DNA of 64,000 nucleotides from Catellatospora coxensis (GTDB lineage Bacteria > Actinomycetota > Actinomycetes > Mycobacteriales > Micromonosporaceae), in NCBI RefSeq assembly GCF_016862635.1, contig NZ_BONI01000009.1, forward strand, positions 1-64,000. Direction: 5' to 3'. Positions 52,736 to 61,360 of the stretch are shown here, one piece after another. The first letter of the stretch is position 1, and the number at the start of each line of letters is the position of its first letter. Below the pieces are notes generated by a model, which was given only the letters and a program-made list of their open reading frames with translations, had not been told where the DNA came from and ran no database searches. Made by a program: the position numbers and the translations under genes.

Positions 52736-52908
52736 GCAGCGCCGCCCCCTCTCGCGACGAAGCCGACCGGCTGCCGCCTCCCTCCCGATCCACGGCCGCG
52801 CCCTGCCGCGCCGTGCTCGTCCACACCCGACCGACGCGCACCCCGTCGCCGGGACAACCCTCATGCCGCCTTCCATCTCTGCGTCCCCGCACGACGAAGG
52901 AGACCCCT
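52736..52908 (+). promoter_or_regulatory. Leader between Cys-rich ORF and ssuA
   Basis: A C-rich stretch of 173 bases without a credible gene. C-rich, G-poor sequence such as CCTCCCTCCC could be a rho-loading site or could pair with the AAGGAG before ssuA. The attenuator structure was not resolved by eye. Confidence 0.4.
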
Positions 52909-53970
52909 GTGAAACCCCCATCCCTGGACCGCCGCACGTTCCTGTCCGCCACCCTCGGCGCGGTCGCGTTGAGCCTGACCGGGTGCGCCCAGGACGAGAC
53001 CCCGGCCGCCGCGCTGGCCCTCACCGCGCCGCTGCTGGAGTCCACGCCGACCGGCACCAAGCTCGTCGTGGGCGACAAGGAGCACCAGAAGGCGATCGAG
53101 TTCTCCGGCGAGGCGAAGAACCTGACGTTCGACGTGGAGTGGGCCAACCTCAGCGGCGGCCCGCAGACCCTGGAGGCCTTCCGCGCCCGGGCGCTGGACA
53201 TCGGCTCGGTCGCCGACATCCCGCCGATCCACTCGCACTGGACCGGCATCCCCACCAAGATCGTGGCCTCGAAGTTCCGCCAGGACCCGCTCGACCACGC
53301 CGTCTACCGGCTGGGCATCGCGCCCGGGGTCGCCGTCGCCACCCTCGCCGACCTGCGGGGCAAGAAGGTCGCCTACAGCCCGGGCCAGGCCCAGGGCGCG
53401 CTGGTGCTGCGGGTGATGCACAAGGCCGGGCTGGCAAAGAAGGACGTCGACCTGATCGAGCTGCCGAGCACCGGCGACGTCTACGCCAATGCGCTGGCCG
53501 CCCGGCAGGTCGATGTCGCCCCGATCGGCGGCGTGCAGGTCAAGCGGTACGAGTCCAAGTACGGCAAGGACGGGGCGACGACGATCGCGCACGGGCTGCG
53601 CGACGACCCCGGTCACCTGTACGCGCCGGTCACCGTGCTCGCCGACCCGGCGAAGGCGGCCGCGATCCGCCAGTACGTGCAGGTGTGGGCGCGCGCCTGG
53701 CGCTGGCGCGAGGCCAACCCCGACGAGTGGATCGACCGGTACTACGTCAAGGACCAGGGGCTGACCGTCGAGGACGGCCGGTGGATCGTGGCCAACGCCG
53801 GTGTCGCCGACATCCCGCCGACGTGGAACGACGCGATCTCCCGCCACCAGGAGACCATCGACCTGCTCGCCAAGGAGACCGGCAACAAGCCGCTCAAGGC
53901 CGAGGACCTGTACGACCGGCGGTACGAGACCGTCGCCGCCGACGCGCTGGCCGCCGGAGGTGCCCGGTGA
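52909..53970 (+). CDS. ssuA: Sulfonate ABC transporter substrate-binding lipoprotein
   Basis: A 353-residue protein starting at GTG 52909, AAGGAG six bases upstream. The signal combines a twin-arginine-like LDRRTFLSATL with a lipobox LTGC, so it is a lipoprotein facing outward. The binding-protein fold of the SsuA/TauA/NrtA group is clear: LDIGSVADIPPIHSHW, ASKFRQDPLDHAVYRLG, LRGKKVAYSPGQAQGALVLRVM, FLxA-like VDVAPIGGVQVKRYES. It binds an organosulfonate for uptake. Its stop overlaps the permease start (GTGA). Confidence 0.88.
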   Translation: MKPPSLDRRTFLSATLGAVALSLTGCAQDETPAAALALTAPLLESTPTGTKLVVGDKEHQKAIEFSGEAKNLTFDVEWANLSGGPQTLEAFRARALDIGSVADIPPIHSHWTGIPTKIVASKFRQDPLDHAVYRLGIAPGVAVATLADLRGKKVAYSPGQAQGALVLRVMHKAGLAKKDVDLIELPSTGDVYANALAARQVDVAPIGGVQVKRYESKYGKDGATTIAHGLRDDPGHLYAPVTVLADPAKAAAIRQYVQVWARAWRWREANPDEWIDRYYVKDQGLTVEDGRWIVANAGVADIPPTWNDAISRHQETIDLLAKETGNKPLKAEDLYDRRYETVAADALAAGGAR

Positions 53971-54806
53971 CCGCCTCCGTGCTCGCCCGGCCGCGCACGT
54001 CCGCGGCTGCCGTACCCGCCCGCAGGCCGCGCCGCCGGCTCGGACCCGGCCGGCCCCTCCCGTTCGGGGCGGTCCTCGGGCCGCTGCTGCTGCTGTCGCT
54101 GTGGGCGATCGGCTCCGCGGCGGGCTGGCTCGACACCCGCACCCTGTCCGCGCCCTGGACCGTCGTGACCACGGCGGGCGAGCTCATCGCCGACGGCCGC
54201 CTGCAGGACAACCTCGCCGTCTCGGCCCAGCGGGCCGGGCTCGGCCTGGCCGTCGGCACCGCCATCGGCACCGTGCTCGCGCTGCTCTCCGGGCTCAGCC
54301 GCTGGGGCGAGGCGATCCTCGACGGGCCGGTCCAGATCAAACGGGCCATCCCGGGCGTCGCGCTGATCCCGCTGCTCGTGCTCTGGCTCGGCATCGGCGA
54401 GCAGATGAAAATCATCACGATCGTGCTCGGCGTTTTCGTGCCGGTCTACATCCACACCCACAACGGCCTGCGCAGCATCGACAGCCGCTACGTCGAGCTG
54501 GGCGAGTCGCTGCGGCTGCGGCCCGGGGTGTTCCTGCGCCGGATCGTGCTGCCCGGGGCACTGCCGGGCTTCCTGCTCGGGATGCGCTTCGCGGTCGTCG
54601 GGGCGTGGCTGTCCCTGGTGGTCGTCGAGCAGATCAACTCCACCAGCGGCATCGGCTACATGATGGAGCTGGCCCGCCAGTACGGCCAGACCGACGTCAT
54701 CATCGTCGGCCTCGTGCTGTACGGCCTGCTCGGGCTGCTGTCCGACGGCGCCGTACGGCTCGCCCAGCGGAAGGCGCTGTCATGGCGACGCACCCTGGCG
54801 GACTGA
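53967..54806 (+). CDS. ssuC: Sulfonate ABC transporter permease
   Basis: A 279-residue inner-membrane permease starting at GTG 53967, overlapping the upstream stop by four bases. Six hydrophobic helices are visible, with the binding-protein-dependent EAA-type loop in [31 protein letters not shown], where the ATPase docks. It belongs to the SsuC/TauC/NrtB type. Its N-terminal 35 residues are basic and Pro-rich. It should form the channel for the SsuA substrate. Confidence 0.9.
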   Translation: MTASVLARPRTSAAAVPARRPRRRLGPGRPLPFGAVLGPLLLLSLWAIGSAAGWLDTRTLSAPWTVVTTAGELIADGRLQDNLAVSAQRAGLGLAVGTAIGTVLALLSGLSRWGEAILDGPVQIKRAIPGVALIPLLVLWLGIGEQMKIITIVLGVFVPVYIHTHNGLRSIDSRYVELGESLRLRPGVFLRRIVLPGALPGFLLGMRFAVVGAWLSLVVVEQINSTSGIGYMMELARQYGQTDVIIVGLVLYGLLGLLSDGAVRLAQRKALSWRRTLAD

Positions 54807-55516
54807 CCGGCACCCGCACGGTACGCACCCGGGACCTGCGGCGCGGCTTCGGCGACCGCCTCGTCCTGGACGGCCTCGACCTGGAGATCGGCGCGGGCGA
54901 ATTCGTCGCGCTGCTGGGCCGCAGCGGCTCGGGCAAGAGCACCCTGCTGCGCGCGCTCGCGGGACTGGACCGCGACGTGGCCGGCTCCGGCGCGATCGAC
55001 GTGCCGGAGAAGTCCTCGGTCGTGTTCCAGGACGCCCGGCTGCTGCCCTGGCAGCACGTGCTCGACAACGTCGTGCTCGGCCTGTCCGGGCCGGACGCCC
55101 CGCAGCGCGGCCGGGCGGCCCTGGCCGAGGTCGGCCTGTCCGGGCGCGAGCAGGCCTGGCCGCACCAGCTGTCCGGCGGCGAGCAGCAGCGCGTCGCGCT
55201 GGCCCGCGCCCTGGTCTCCGAGCCGGACCTGCTGCTGGCCGACGAACCGTTCGGCGCGCTGGACGCGCTGACCCGGCTGCGCATGCACGACCTGCTGCGC
55301 GAGCTGTGCCGCCGCCACCGGCCCGCGGTCCTGCTGGTCACTCACGACGTCGACGAGGCCGTCACCCTCGCCGACCGGGTCCTGGTGATCGACCAGGGCC
55401 GGATCACCGTCGACACCACCATCGACCTGCCCGAACCGCGCTCCCACCGGCAGCCGCGGTTCCAGGCGTACCGGGAGTCGCTGCTGCGCTCGCTGGGCGT
55501 CGAGACGGAAGGATGA
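54782..55516 (+). CDS. ssuB: Sulfonate ABC transporter ATP-binding protein
   Basis: A 244-residue ATPase starting at ATG 54782 within the permease end (25-base overlap). Walker [11 protein letters not shown]-loop [11 protein letters not shown], signature [15 protein letters not shown], Walker [13 protein letters not shown] and the H-loop [11 protein letters not shown] are all intact. Match is to SsuB. It powers import with SsuC. Its stop overlaps the next gene's ATG by four bases. Confidence 0.93.
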   Translation: MATHPGGLTGTRTVRTRDLRRGFGDRLVLDGLDLEIGAGEFVALLGRSGSGKSTLLRALAGLDRDVAGSGAIDVPEKSSVVFQDARLLPWQHVLDNVVLGLSGPDAPQRGRAALAEVGLSGREQAWPHQLSGGEQQRVALARALVSEPDLLLADEPFGALDALTRLRMHDLLRELCRRHRPAVLLVTHDVDEAVTLADRVLVIDQGRITVDTTIDLPEPRSHRQPRFQAYRESLLRSLGVETEG

Positions 55517-56847
55517 CCATGCTGCACCTCAACGCGTTCCTGATGGGCGTCGGCCACCACGAGGCCGCCTGGCGGCTGCCGGAGAGCGACCCGTTCGCGC
55601 AGACCGACGTCGAGCACTTCAAGCACCTGGCCCGCATCGCCGAACGGGGCCGGCTCGACTCGCTGTTCCTCGCCGACAGCCCCGTGCTGTGGAACAGCAT
55701 CGGGCGGCGGCCGTCCGGCACCCTCGAACCGACCGTGCTGCTCACCGCCCTGGCCGGGGCGACCGAGCACATCGGGCTGATCGCGACCGCGTCGACCACC
55801 TACAACGAGCCGTTCAACCTGGCCCGCCGGTTCGCCTCGCTGGACCACATCAGCGGCGGCCGGGCCGGCTGGAACATCGTCACCACCGCGGGCGTGGACG
55901 CGGCCCGCAACTTCAACCTCGACGAGCTGCCCGCCCACCGGGAACGGTACGAGCGGGCCGCCGAGTTCGTCGACGTGTCGCTGAAGCTGTGGGACAGCTG
56001 GGACGACGCCGCGCCGCTGGGCGACAAGGACGGCGGCCGGTGGGGCGACGACACGCTGCTCTACCCACCGGAGCACACCGGACGGCACTTCCGGGTCGCC
56101 GGGCCGCTCAACGTGCCGCGCTCGCCGCAGGGCCACCCGCTGCTGGTGCAGGCGGGCTCGTCGGAGGACGGCAAGGAGCTGGCCGCCCGCTACGCCGAGG
56201 CGGTCTTCACCGCCCAGCAGACCCTCGCCGAGGCCCAGGCGTTCTACCGGGACCTCAAGTGGCGCACCGCGCAGGCCGGCCGCGACCCGGACACGATCAA
56301 GATCCTGCCGGGCATCGTGCCCGCGATCGGGTCCACCGAGGCCGAAGCCCTCGCGCTGGAGGCCGAGCTGGACCGGCTGATCAAGCCGGAGTACGCCCGA
56401 ATGCAGCTCGCCACCACCCTGCGGGTCGCCCCCGAAGACCTCGACCTGGACCGGGAACTGCCCGCCGACCTGCCCGACGAGGACGAGATCGAGGGCGCGA
56501 AGAGCCGGTACACGCTGATCGTCACGCTGGCCCAGCGCGAGCGGCTGACCGTACGCCAGCTCATCGGCCGCCTCGGCGGCGGGCGCGGCCACCGCACCTT
56601 CGCCGGCACTCCGGAGCAGGTCGCCGACGCCATCGAGGAGTGGTACCGCAGCGGCGCGGCCGACGGCTTCAACATCATGCCGCCGGTGCTGCCGTCGGGG
56701 CTGGCGACGTTCGTCGACCACGTCGTGCCGATCCTGCAGCGCCGCGGCCTGTTCCGCACCGAATACACCGGCAGCACCCTGCGCGAGCACTACGGCCTGC
56801 CCCGCCCCGCCAACCGGCACACACGGCAGCCCGCCGCCGCCCACTGA
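55513..56847 (+). CDS. NtaA/SnaA/DszA-type FMNH2-dependent monooxygenase
   Basis: A 444-residue bacterial-luciferase-fold protein. Blocks typical of the NtaA/SnaA/DszA/SoxA branch: LNAFLMGVGHHEAAWRLP, SPVLWNSIGRRPSGTLEPTVLLTALA, GLIATASTTYNEPFNLARRFASLDHISGGRAGWNIVTTAG. Members use reduced FMN from a separate reductase to oxidise sulfones, nitrilotriacetate or similar compounds. In this operon a role in breaking C-S bonds of an organosulfur compound is the best inference. No FMN reductase gene is seen in the window, so the reductant must come from elsewhere. Confidence 0.88.
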   Translation: MTMLHLNAFLMGVGHHEAAWRLPESDPFAQTDVEHFKHLARIAERGRLDSLFLADSPVLWNSIGRRPSGTLEPTVLLTALAGATEHIGLIATASTTYNEPFNLARRFASLDHISGGRAGWNIVTTAGVDAARNFNLDELPAHRERYERAAEFVDVSLKLWDSWDDAAPLGDKDGGRWGDDTLLYPPEHTGRHFRVAGPLNVPRSPQGHPLLVQAGSSEDGKELAARYAEAVFTAQQTLAEAQAFYRDLKWRTAQAGRDPDTIKILPGIVPAIGSTEAEALALEAELDRLIKPEYARMQLATTLRVAPEDLDLDRELPADLPDEDEIEGAKSRYTLIVTLAQRERLTVRQLIGRLGGGRGHRTFAGTPEQVADAIEEWYRSGAADGFNIMPPVLPSGLATFVDHVVPILQRRGLFRTEYTGSTLREHYGLPRPANRHTRQPAAAH

Positions 56848-56866
56848 CCCGCAGAGAGGACCCACC

Positions 56867-57910
56867 ATGGTCGACTACCGCCCCTTCGGGCGCACCGGCG
56901 TGCAGATCAGCACGCTGACGCTCGGCGCGATGAACTTCGGCGCCCGGGGCAACCCGGACCACGAGGACGGCATCCGCATCATCCACCGGGCTCTCGACGA
57001 GGGCATCAACGCCATCGACACCGCCGACGTCTACTCCCACGGCGAATCCGAGCAGATCGTCGGCAAGTCGCTGGCCGGCGGGCGGCGCGACGACGTCTTC
57101 CTCGCCACCAAGTTCCACGGCCAGGTCGGCGAGCACCCGCACCACCGCGGCAACTCCCGCCGCTGGATCCACCGGGCCGTCGAGAACAGCCTGCGGCGGC
57201 TGGGCACCGACTGGATCGACCTGTACCAGGTGCACCGGCCCGAGCCGGACACCGACTTCGACGAGACCCTCGGCGCGCTGTCCGACCTGGTCCGCCAGGG
57301 CAAGGTCCGCTACCTCGGCACGTCCACGTTCGAGCCGTCCGCGATCGTGGAAGGGCAGTGGATCGCGCAGCAGCGGGGCCGGGAGCGGGTGGTCAGCGAG
57401 CAGCCGCCGTACTCGATCCTGGCGCGCGGCGCCGAACGCGAGGTGCTGCCGGTGGCGCAGCGGCACGGCCTGGCGGTGATCCCGTGGAGCCCGCTGGCCG
57501 GTGGCTGGCTGTCCGGGCGGCCGCAGACCGGGGCGGACGGGCCGGTGTCCCGCCGCGCCGAGCGCTTCCCGGCGCGGTACGACCCGGCCGTGCCGGCCAA
57601 CGCGAGCAAGCTGACCGCCGTCGCCGAGCTGACCGCGCTGGCCGACGAGGCGGGGCTGTCGCTGATCCACCTCGCGCTCGCGTTCGTCCTGCAGCACCCG
57701 GCCGTCACCTCGGCGATCATCGGGCCGCGCACCCTGGCGCACCTGGAGTCCCAGCTCGGCGCGGGCAAGGTGACGCTGTCCGCGGACGTGCTCGACCGCA
57801 TCGACGCCATCGTCGCGCCGGGCACCACGCTGAACCAGGCCGACGCCGGCTACGTGCCGCCGTCGCTGGCCGACCCCGCGCAGCGCCGCCGCGGCGCGAA
57901 GGAGGCGTGA
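56867..57910 (+). CDS. Aldo/keto reductase
   Basis: A 347-residue TIM-barrel NADPH oxidoreductase. Catalytic tetrad: Asp51 and Tyr56 in DTADVYSHGESE, Lys82 in ATKFHG, His123 in LYQVHRPEPD. Conserved NADPH site near IIGPRTLAHLESQLGA. AGAGAGG-type ribosome site precedes ATG 56867. In this operon it probably reduces the aldehyde left when a monooxygenase cleaves a sulfonate, or acts on a related carbonyl; the substrate is not determined by sequence. Confidence 0.9.
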   Translation: MVDYRPFGRTGVQISTLTLGAMNFGARGNPDHEDGIRIIHRALDEGINAIDTADVYSHGESEQIVGKSLAGGRRDDVFLATKFHGQVGEHPHHRGNSRRWIHRAVENSLRRLGTDWIDLYQVHRPEPDTDFDETLGALSDLVRQGKVRYLGTSTFEPSAIVEGQWIAQQRGRERVVSEQPPYSILARGAEREVLPVAQRHGLAVIPWSPLAGGWLSGRPQTGADGPVSRRAERFPARYDPAVPANASKLTAVAELTALADEAGLSLIHLALAFVLQHPAVTSAIIGPRTLAHLESQLGAGKVTLSADVLDRIDAIVAPGTTLNQADAGYVPPSLADPAQRRRGAKEA

Positions 57911-58989
57911 TGAGCGCCGAGTTCCTCTGGTACATCCCCAACCAGGCCAGACCCGGCCATCGCGGCGACGACGCCGTCGAGGGCCACAACAGCCTGCAGA
58001 CCCTGGTCGGGCACGCCAAGGCGCTGGAGGAGCACGGCTGGGGCGGGGCGCTGCTCGGGACCGGCTGGGGACGGCCGGACACCTTCACCGTCGCCACCGC
58101 GCTGGCCACGCAGACCACGACGTTCCAGCCGCTGATCGCGATCCGGCCCGGCTACTGGCGGCCGGCCCACTTCGCCTCGGCCGCCGCGACCCTGGACCAC
58201 CTCACCGGCGGGCGGGTGCTGGTCAACATCGTGTCCGGCAAGGACGACCTGGCCGCGTACGGCGATCAGGAGGGTGAGCAGGCGCAGCGCTACGACCGCA
58301 CCCGGGAGTTCCTCCGGATCGTCCGCAGGCTGTGGACCGAGGAGAACGTGACGTACCACGGGGAGCACTTCGGGGTCACCGGCGCCACCGTGGTGCCCCG
58401 CACGGTCGTACGCGGCGACCGCAGGCACCCGCGCCTCTACTTCGGGGGCGCGTCCGAGGCCGCCGAGCAGGTCGCCGCCACCGACGCCGACGTGCAGCTG
58501 TTCTGGGGCGAGCCGCTCGACGGCGTACGCGAGCGCATCGAACGGCTGCGGGAACTGGAGCAGAAGCTGGAACGCGAGCACGCGCCACTGGAGTTCGGGC
58601 TGCGCATCACCACGCTGGTCCGCGACACGACGGAGCAGGCCTGGGCCGACGCCGAGGCCAAGGTCGCGAAGATGGCCGACGGGCAGGACCCAGCGGCGCG
58701 CGACCCGCGCTGGCGGGCCGCCGTCGGGCAGCGGCGGCTGCTCGACCTCGCCGCCCGCGGCGAGGTGCTCGACGACAACCTGTACACGGCTCCCGGCCGG
58801 TTCGGCGGTGGCGGCGCGGGCACCACCTGGCTGGTCGGATCCGCCGAGGACGTGGCCCGTTCGCTGCGGCGGTACCGGGAACTCGGGGTCACGCACTTCG
58901 TGCTGTCCGACACGCCGTACCTGCCGGAGATCAGACGTCAGGGCGAGCGGCTGCTGCCGTTGCTCCGCGAGGAACCGGTCACGGGTTGA
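57910..58989 (+). CDS. ssuD: Alkanesulfonate monooxygenase (SsuD-type)
   Basis: A 359-residue FMNH2-dependent enzyme with luciferase fold. ATG 57910 shares its A with the TGA of the aldo/keto reductase gene. Signature blocks: FLWYIPNQARPG, WGGALLGTGWGRPDTFTVATALA, FQPLIAIRPGYWRPAHFASAAATLDHLTGGRVLVNIVSG, YDRTREFLRIVRRLWTEENVTYHGEHF, LYFGGASEAAEQVAA. The canonical reaction turns a sulfonate plus O2 into an aldehyde and sulfite. It completes the operon ssuA-ssuC-ssuB-monooxygenase-AKR-ssuD. Its 3' end overlaps a convergent gene by 11 bases. Confidence 0.9.
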   Translation: MSAEFLWYIPNQARPGHRGDDAVEGHNSLQTLVGHAKALEEHGWGGALLGTGWGRPDTFTVATALATQTTTFQPLIAIRPGYWRPAHFASAAATLDHLTGGRVLVNIVSGKDDLAAYGDQEGEQAQRYDRTREFLRIVRRLWTEENVTYHGEHFGVTGATVVPRTVVRGDRRHPRLYFGGASEAAEQVAATDADVQLFWGEPLDGVRERIERLRELEQKLEREHAPLEFGLRITTLVRDTTEQAWADAEAKVAKMADGQDPAARDPRWRAAVGQRRLLDLAARGEVLDDNLYTAPGRFGGGGAGTTWLVGSAEDVARSLRRYRELGVTHFVLSDTPYLPEIRRQGERLLPLLREEPVTG

Positions 58990-59332
58990 GCTTGGACTGC
59001 CAGTCCGCGGGCACCCGGCCGCGAGGGCCGGGCGCGGGCTGGTCGTTCGGGTGGTGCGTGGGCGCGGCCAGCGCCGGCCCACGCATGAACTGCTCGGTCC
59101 GGTAGTCCCAGAACCAGTCCTCGCCCGGCTCGAAGCTGCAGATGACGGAGTGCCCGGTCGCCTTGGCGTGGCCGGTCGCGTGCTGGGCCGGGGAGTTGTC
59201 GCAGCAGCCGATGTGGCCGCAGGCCGTACAGCGCCGCAGGTGGAACCACCAGCCGCCGGTCTGCTCGCATTCCACGCACCCCGGGCCGCTCGGCGGCACG
59301 CTCGGGTCGATCACCGACTCGTCATATTTCAT
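58979..59332 (-). CDS. UBP-type zinc-finger protein
   Basis: A 117-residue protein started at ATG 59332. It consists mostly of a ZnF-UBP domain: GCVECEQTGGWWFHLRRCTACGHIGCCDNSPAQHATGHAKATGHSV carries the Cys and His ligands for two or three zinc ions. In eukaryotes the fold binds ubiquitin C termini. Actinobacterial stand-alone versions have no known partner. It is convergent with ssuD. Confidence 0.87.
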   Translation of the reverse strand: MKYDESVIDPSVPPSGPGCVECEQTGGWWFHLRRCTACGHIGCCDNSPAQHATGHAKATGHSVICSFEPGEDWFWDYRTEQFMRGPALAAPTHHPNDQPAPGPRGRVPADWQSKLNP

Positions 59333-59509
59333 GCTCTGACCCGCCCACCGCGGCAGCATACGGCTGCCGCAGCTTCAGGATGCCAGGATCGCCACCCCGC
59401 CGCAGCGGGAACGGATTAGTGGTGCGCGCTCCTCGCGTGACCGCGACCGGAGTCTCGGATCCGGCAGGACCGAAGCCCTGCCGGATCCGAAACCGGCAGC
59501 TCACGTCTG

Positions 59510-59848
59510 TCAGTCGACCGTCGCCGGCCGAGGGTCGGCCGACAGGAACCCGTCGAGCTCGTCCAGAAGCCGTTCCTTCGCCTGCTCCTCCAGCGCTTCG
59601 GTCATGGTCAGCCCGTTGCGAGCACGGCCGGCGACCGACTCGGCTATCTCAGCCGACCAGTGCACGGAACTCCGGTAGCCGGGGCCGTGGAGTCGCTCCT
59701 GCACCCACTCGTTGAAGCCCCGCAGAAAATCCCCATTCGTGACCGCATTACCGCCTTCCAGGAAGGCGACGAGCGTCGCATACCGGTCGTCGGGCAGGAA
59801 CATGCGCGGTGTGATCCGGAGACGCCGCGCGAGCTGTAGGTGATCCAT
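59510..59848 (-). CDS. Hypothetical soluble helical protein
   Basis: A 112-residue protein with no signal peptide. It opens DHLQLARRLRITPRMFLPDDRYATLVAFLEGGNAV and then FLRGFNEWVQERL, the pattern of a small helical family common in actinobacteria whose role I do not know. No ribosome site precedes ATG 59848. It lies 30 bases after the truncated ssuD on the same strand and may share its transcript. Confidence 0.6.
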   Translation of the reverse strand: MDHLQLARRLRITPRMFLPDDRYATLVAFLEGGNAVTNGDFLRGFNEWVQERLHGPGYRSSVHWSAEIAESVAGRARNGLTMTEALEEQAKERLLDELDGFLSADPRPATVD

Positions 59849-59878
59849 CGGAATCCGAAATTGATGTAGGGGGTGTGG

Positions 59879-60472
59879 TCAAACCTCGGCCCTGTCCATT
59901 GTGGTGCGTACCAGCGGCAGCACGTGCTCGCCGACGCGGCGGGCCTCCTCCAGGTGCGGCCACGCCGACAGGATGAACTCGTCGACGCCGAGCGCGGCAT
60001 ACTCGCCGATCCGCTCGGCGACCTCGGCGTAGCTGCCGACCAGGGCGGTGCCCGCGCCCTCCCGGACCAGGCCCACCCCGGCCCACAGGTTCGGCGCGAT
60101 GACCAGGCCGTCGGCCCGGCCGCCGTGCAGGGCCGCCATGCGTGCCTGGCCGACCGACTCCATCCGGGCGAAACGCTGCTGCGCGGCGGCGATGCGCGCG
60201 GGGTCCATGCCCGACAGCAGCCGGTCGGCCTCGGCCCAGGCCTGCTCGGCGGTCGGCCGGGCGATGACGTGGATGCGCAGGCCCAGCCGCAGAGTGCGGC
60301 CCTGCTCGGCGGCCAGGGCGCGCATCCGGGCGGCTCGCTCGCCGATCGCCGCCGGCGGCTCGCCCCACATCAGGTACACGTCGGACAGCCTGGCCGCCAC
60401 CTGCTCGGCGGCGGCGGACGCGCCGACCTCGTGGCCGTCGCCCGACGTGGGCAGGAACCAGTGGAACGTCAT
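59879..60472 (-). pseudogene. Internally deleted SsuD-type monooxygenase
   Basis: The frame from ATG 60472 (GAGGAGAG five bases upstream) begins with the normal SsuD N terminus [16 protein letters not shown], then jumps directly to the late half of the enzyme: [24 protein letters not shown]. About 200 residues of the luciferase fold are missing, including the FMN and substrate regions, with the frame kept. The last 180 residues look like a good SsuD C-terminal half. At 197 residues it cannot be a normal monooxygenase, although it could still be translated. Confidence 0.8.
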
Positions 60473-60612
60473 GGTGCTCTCCTCGGCTACCGGCCCGCGC
60501 TTTCCCACATCTCCGACCGGATTGCTAGCCTATTCGCCCGGCACGGAACTCGGAAGGCCGAGGACGGGTGCCGTTGACGCCGCTCTCCCTGAACGCTACC
60601 GGCCCGGAAGGG
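60473..60612 (-). promoter_or_regulatory. Upstream region of the truncated ssuD
   Basis: On the minus strand GGAGATGTGGGA (60504-60515) is identical to 52618-52629 in the sulfonate-operon leader, 32 bases or more before the start at 60472. A seven-codon reading frame begins at the shared ATG but holds no Cys. The gap also separates the terminal part of the TetR gene. Confidence 0.4.
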
Positions 60613-61236
60613 TCAGCGATCGACGAAGAGCAGCTCCGCCGCGTCCTCCCAGGCCTGGACCAGGTCGTTGGTCTGCGGGGAGCGCAGCCACTGTATCTGC
60701 AGGCCGTCCATCATGGCCATGAGCTGGCGGGCCAGCGCGTGCGGCTCGGGGCTGAGGTCCTTGGCGAGCGCGGCGAACACGGCCAGCGTGTGCTCCTGGC
60801 GGGCGGCGAAGTAGTCGTGCGCGGGGTGGCTGGGCGCGAGCGACTCGGCCTCGAGGACGGCGAACAGCCGTACGATCTCGGGCTGCCCGGCGTTGCGGCG
60901 CACCAGCGCGGCGCACATCCGCCGCAGGTCCACGCCCGGCGGCAGCTCGCCGCCGGCCCACGGGGCGGTGAGGTCGTCGACGCCGAGCTGCGCGGCCAGC
61001 GAGCGGGCGTCTTCCGCGTCACGGTGCTCCAGGACGGCGACCAGCAGGCCGTCCTTGGAGCCGACGTGGTGCAGCAGCCCCGGCACGGTCAGCCCGCACC
61101 GGTCGGCGACGTCCTGCATCGACAAACCCCAGAACCCGCGTTCGGCGATGAGCTGCGCGGTCGCCTCCATGATCTGGCGGCGGCGCTCAGCCGCGGGCAG
61201 GCGGGCGCGGTCCCGCCGGTACACCGGCACGGTCAT
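60613..61236 (-). CDS. TetR-family transcriptional regulator
   Basis: A 207-residue protein with start ATG 61236, which has AAAGGTGG seven bases upstream (a GTG six bases earlier is less likely). The helix-turn-helix is RRRQIMEATAQLIAERGFWGLSMQDVADRCGLTVPGLLHHVGSKDGLL. The ligand domain has a C-terminal helix LARQLMAMMDGLQIQWLRSP as in sugar-utilisation regulators. It is divergent from a GH3 glycosidase gene across a gap with repeated CTAGGT half-sites, so it probably represses that gene. Confidence 0.9.
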   Translation of the reverse strand: MTVPVYRRDRARLPAAERRRQIMEATAQLIAERGFWGLSMQDVADRCGLTVPGLLHHVGSKDGLLVAVLEHRDAEDARSLAAQLGVDDLTAPWAGGELPPGVDLRRMCAALVRRNAGQPEIVRLFAVLEAESLAPSHPAHDYFAARQEHTLAVFAALAKDLSPEPHALARQLMAMMDGLQIQWLRSPQTNDLVQAWEDAAELLFVDR

Positions 61237-61283
61237 CGGCACGCCACCTTTCGCTGCACCCCTTGCCGCGGCGCGGCACAGGC

Positions 61284-61324
61284 CCTAGGTTACAGCCAGG
61301 CTACTACCTACTAGGTGCTAGGTA
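61284..61324. promoter_or_regulatory. CTAGGT repeats and palindromes between TetR and GH3 genes
   Basis: CCTAGGT occurs at 61284-61290, and CTAGGT at 61311-61316 and 61318-61323. ACCTA-C-TAGGT (61306-61316) is a perfect palindrome, and TACCTA with TAGGTA (61305-61310 and 61319-61324) flank it. This is a likely TetR operator overlapping both promoters. Confidence 0.65.
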
Positions 61325-61360
61325 ACGTTTCGCCGGAGCCCCACCCCAGGGAGGAACCAC

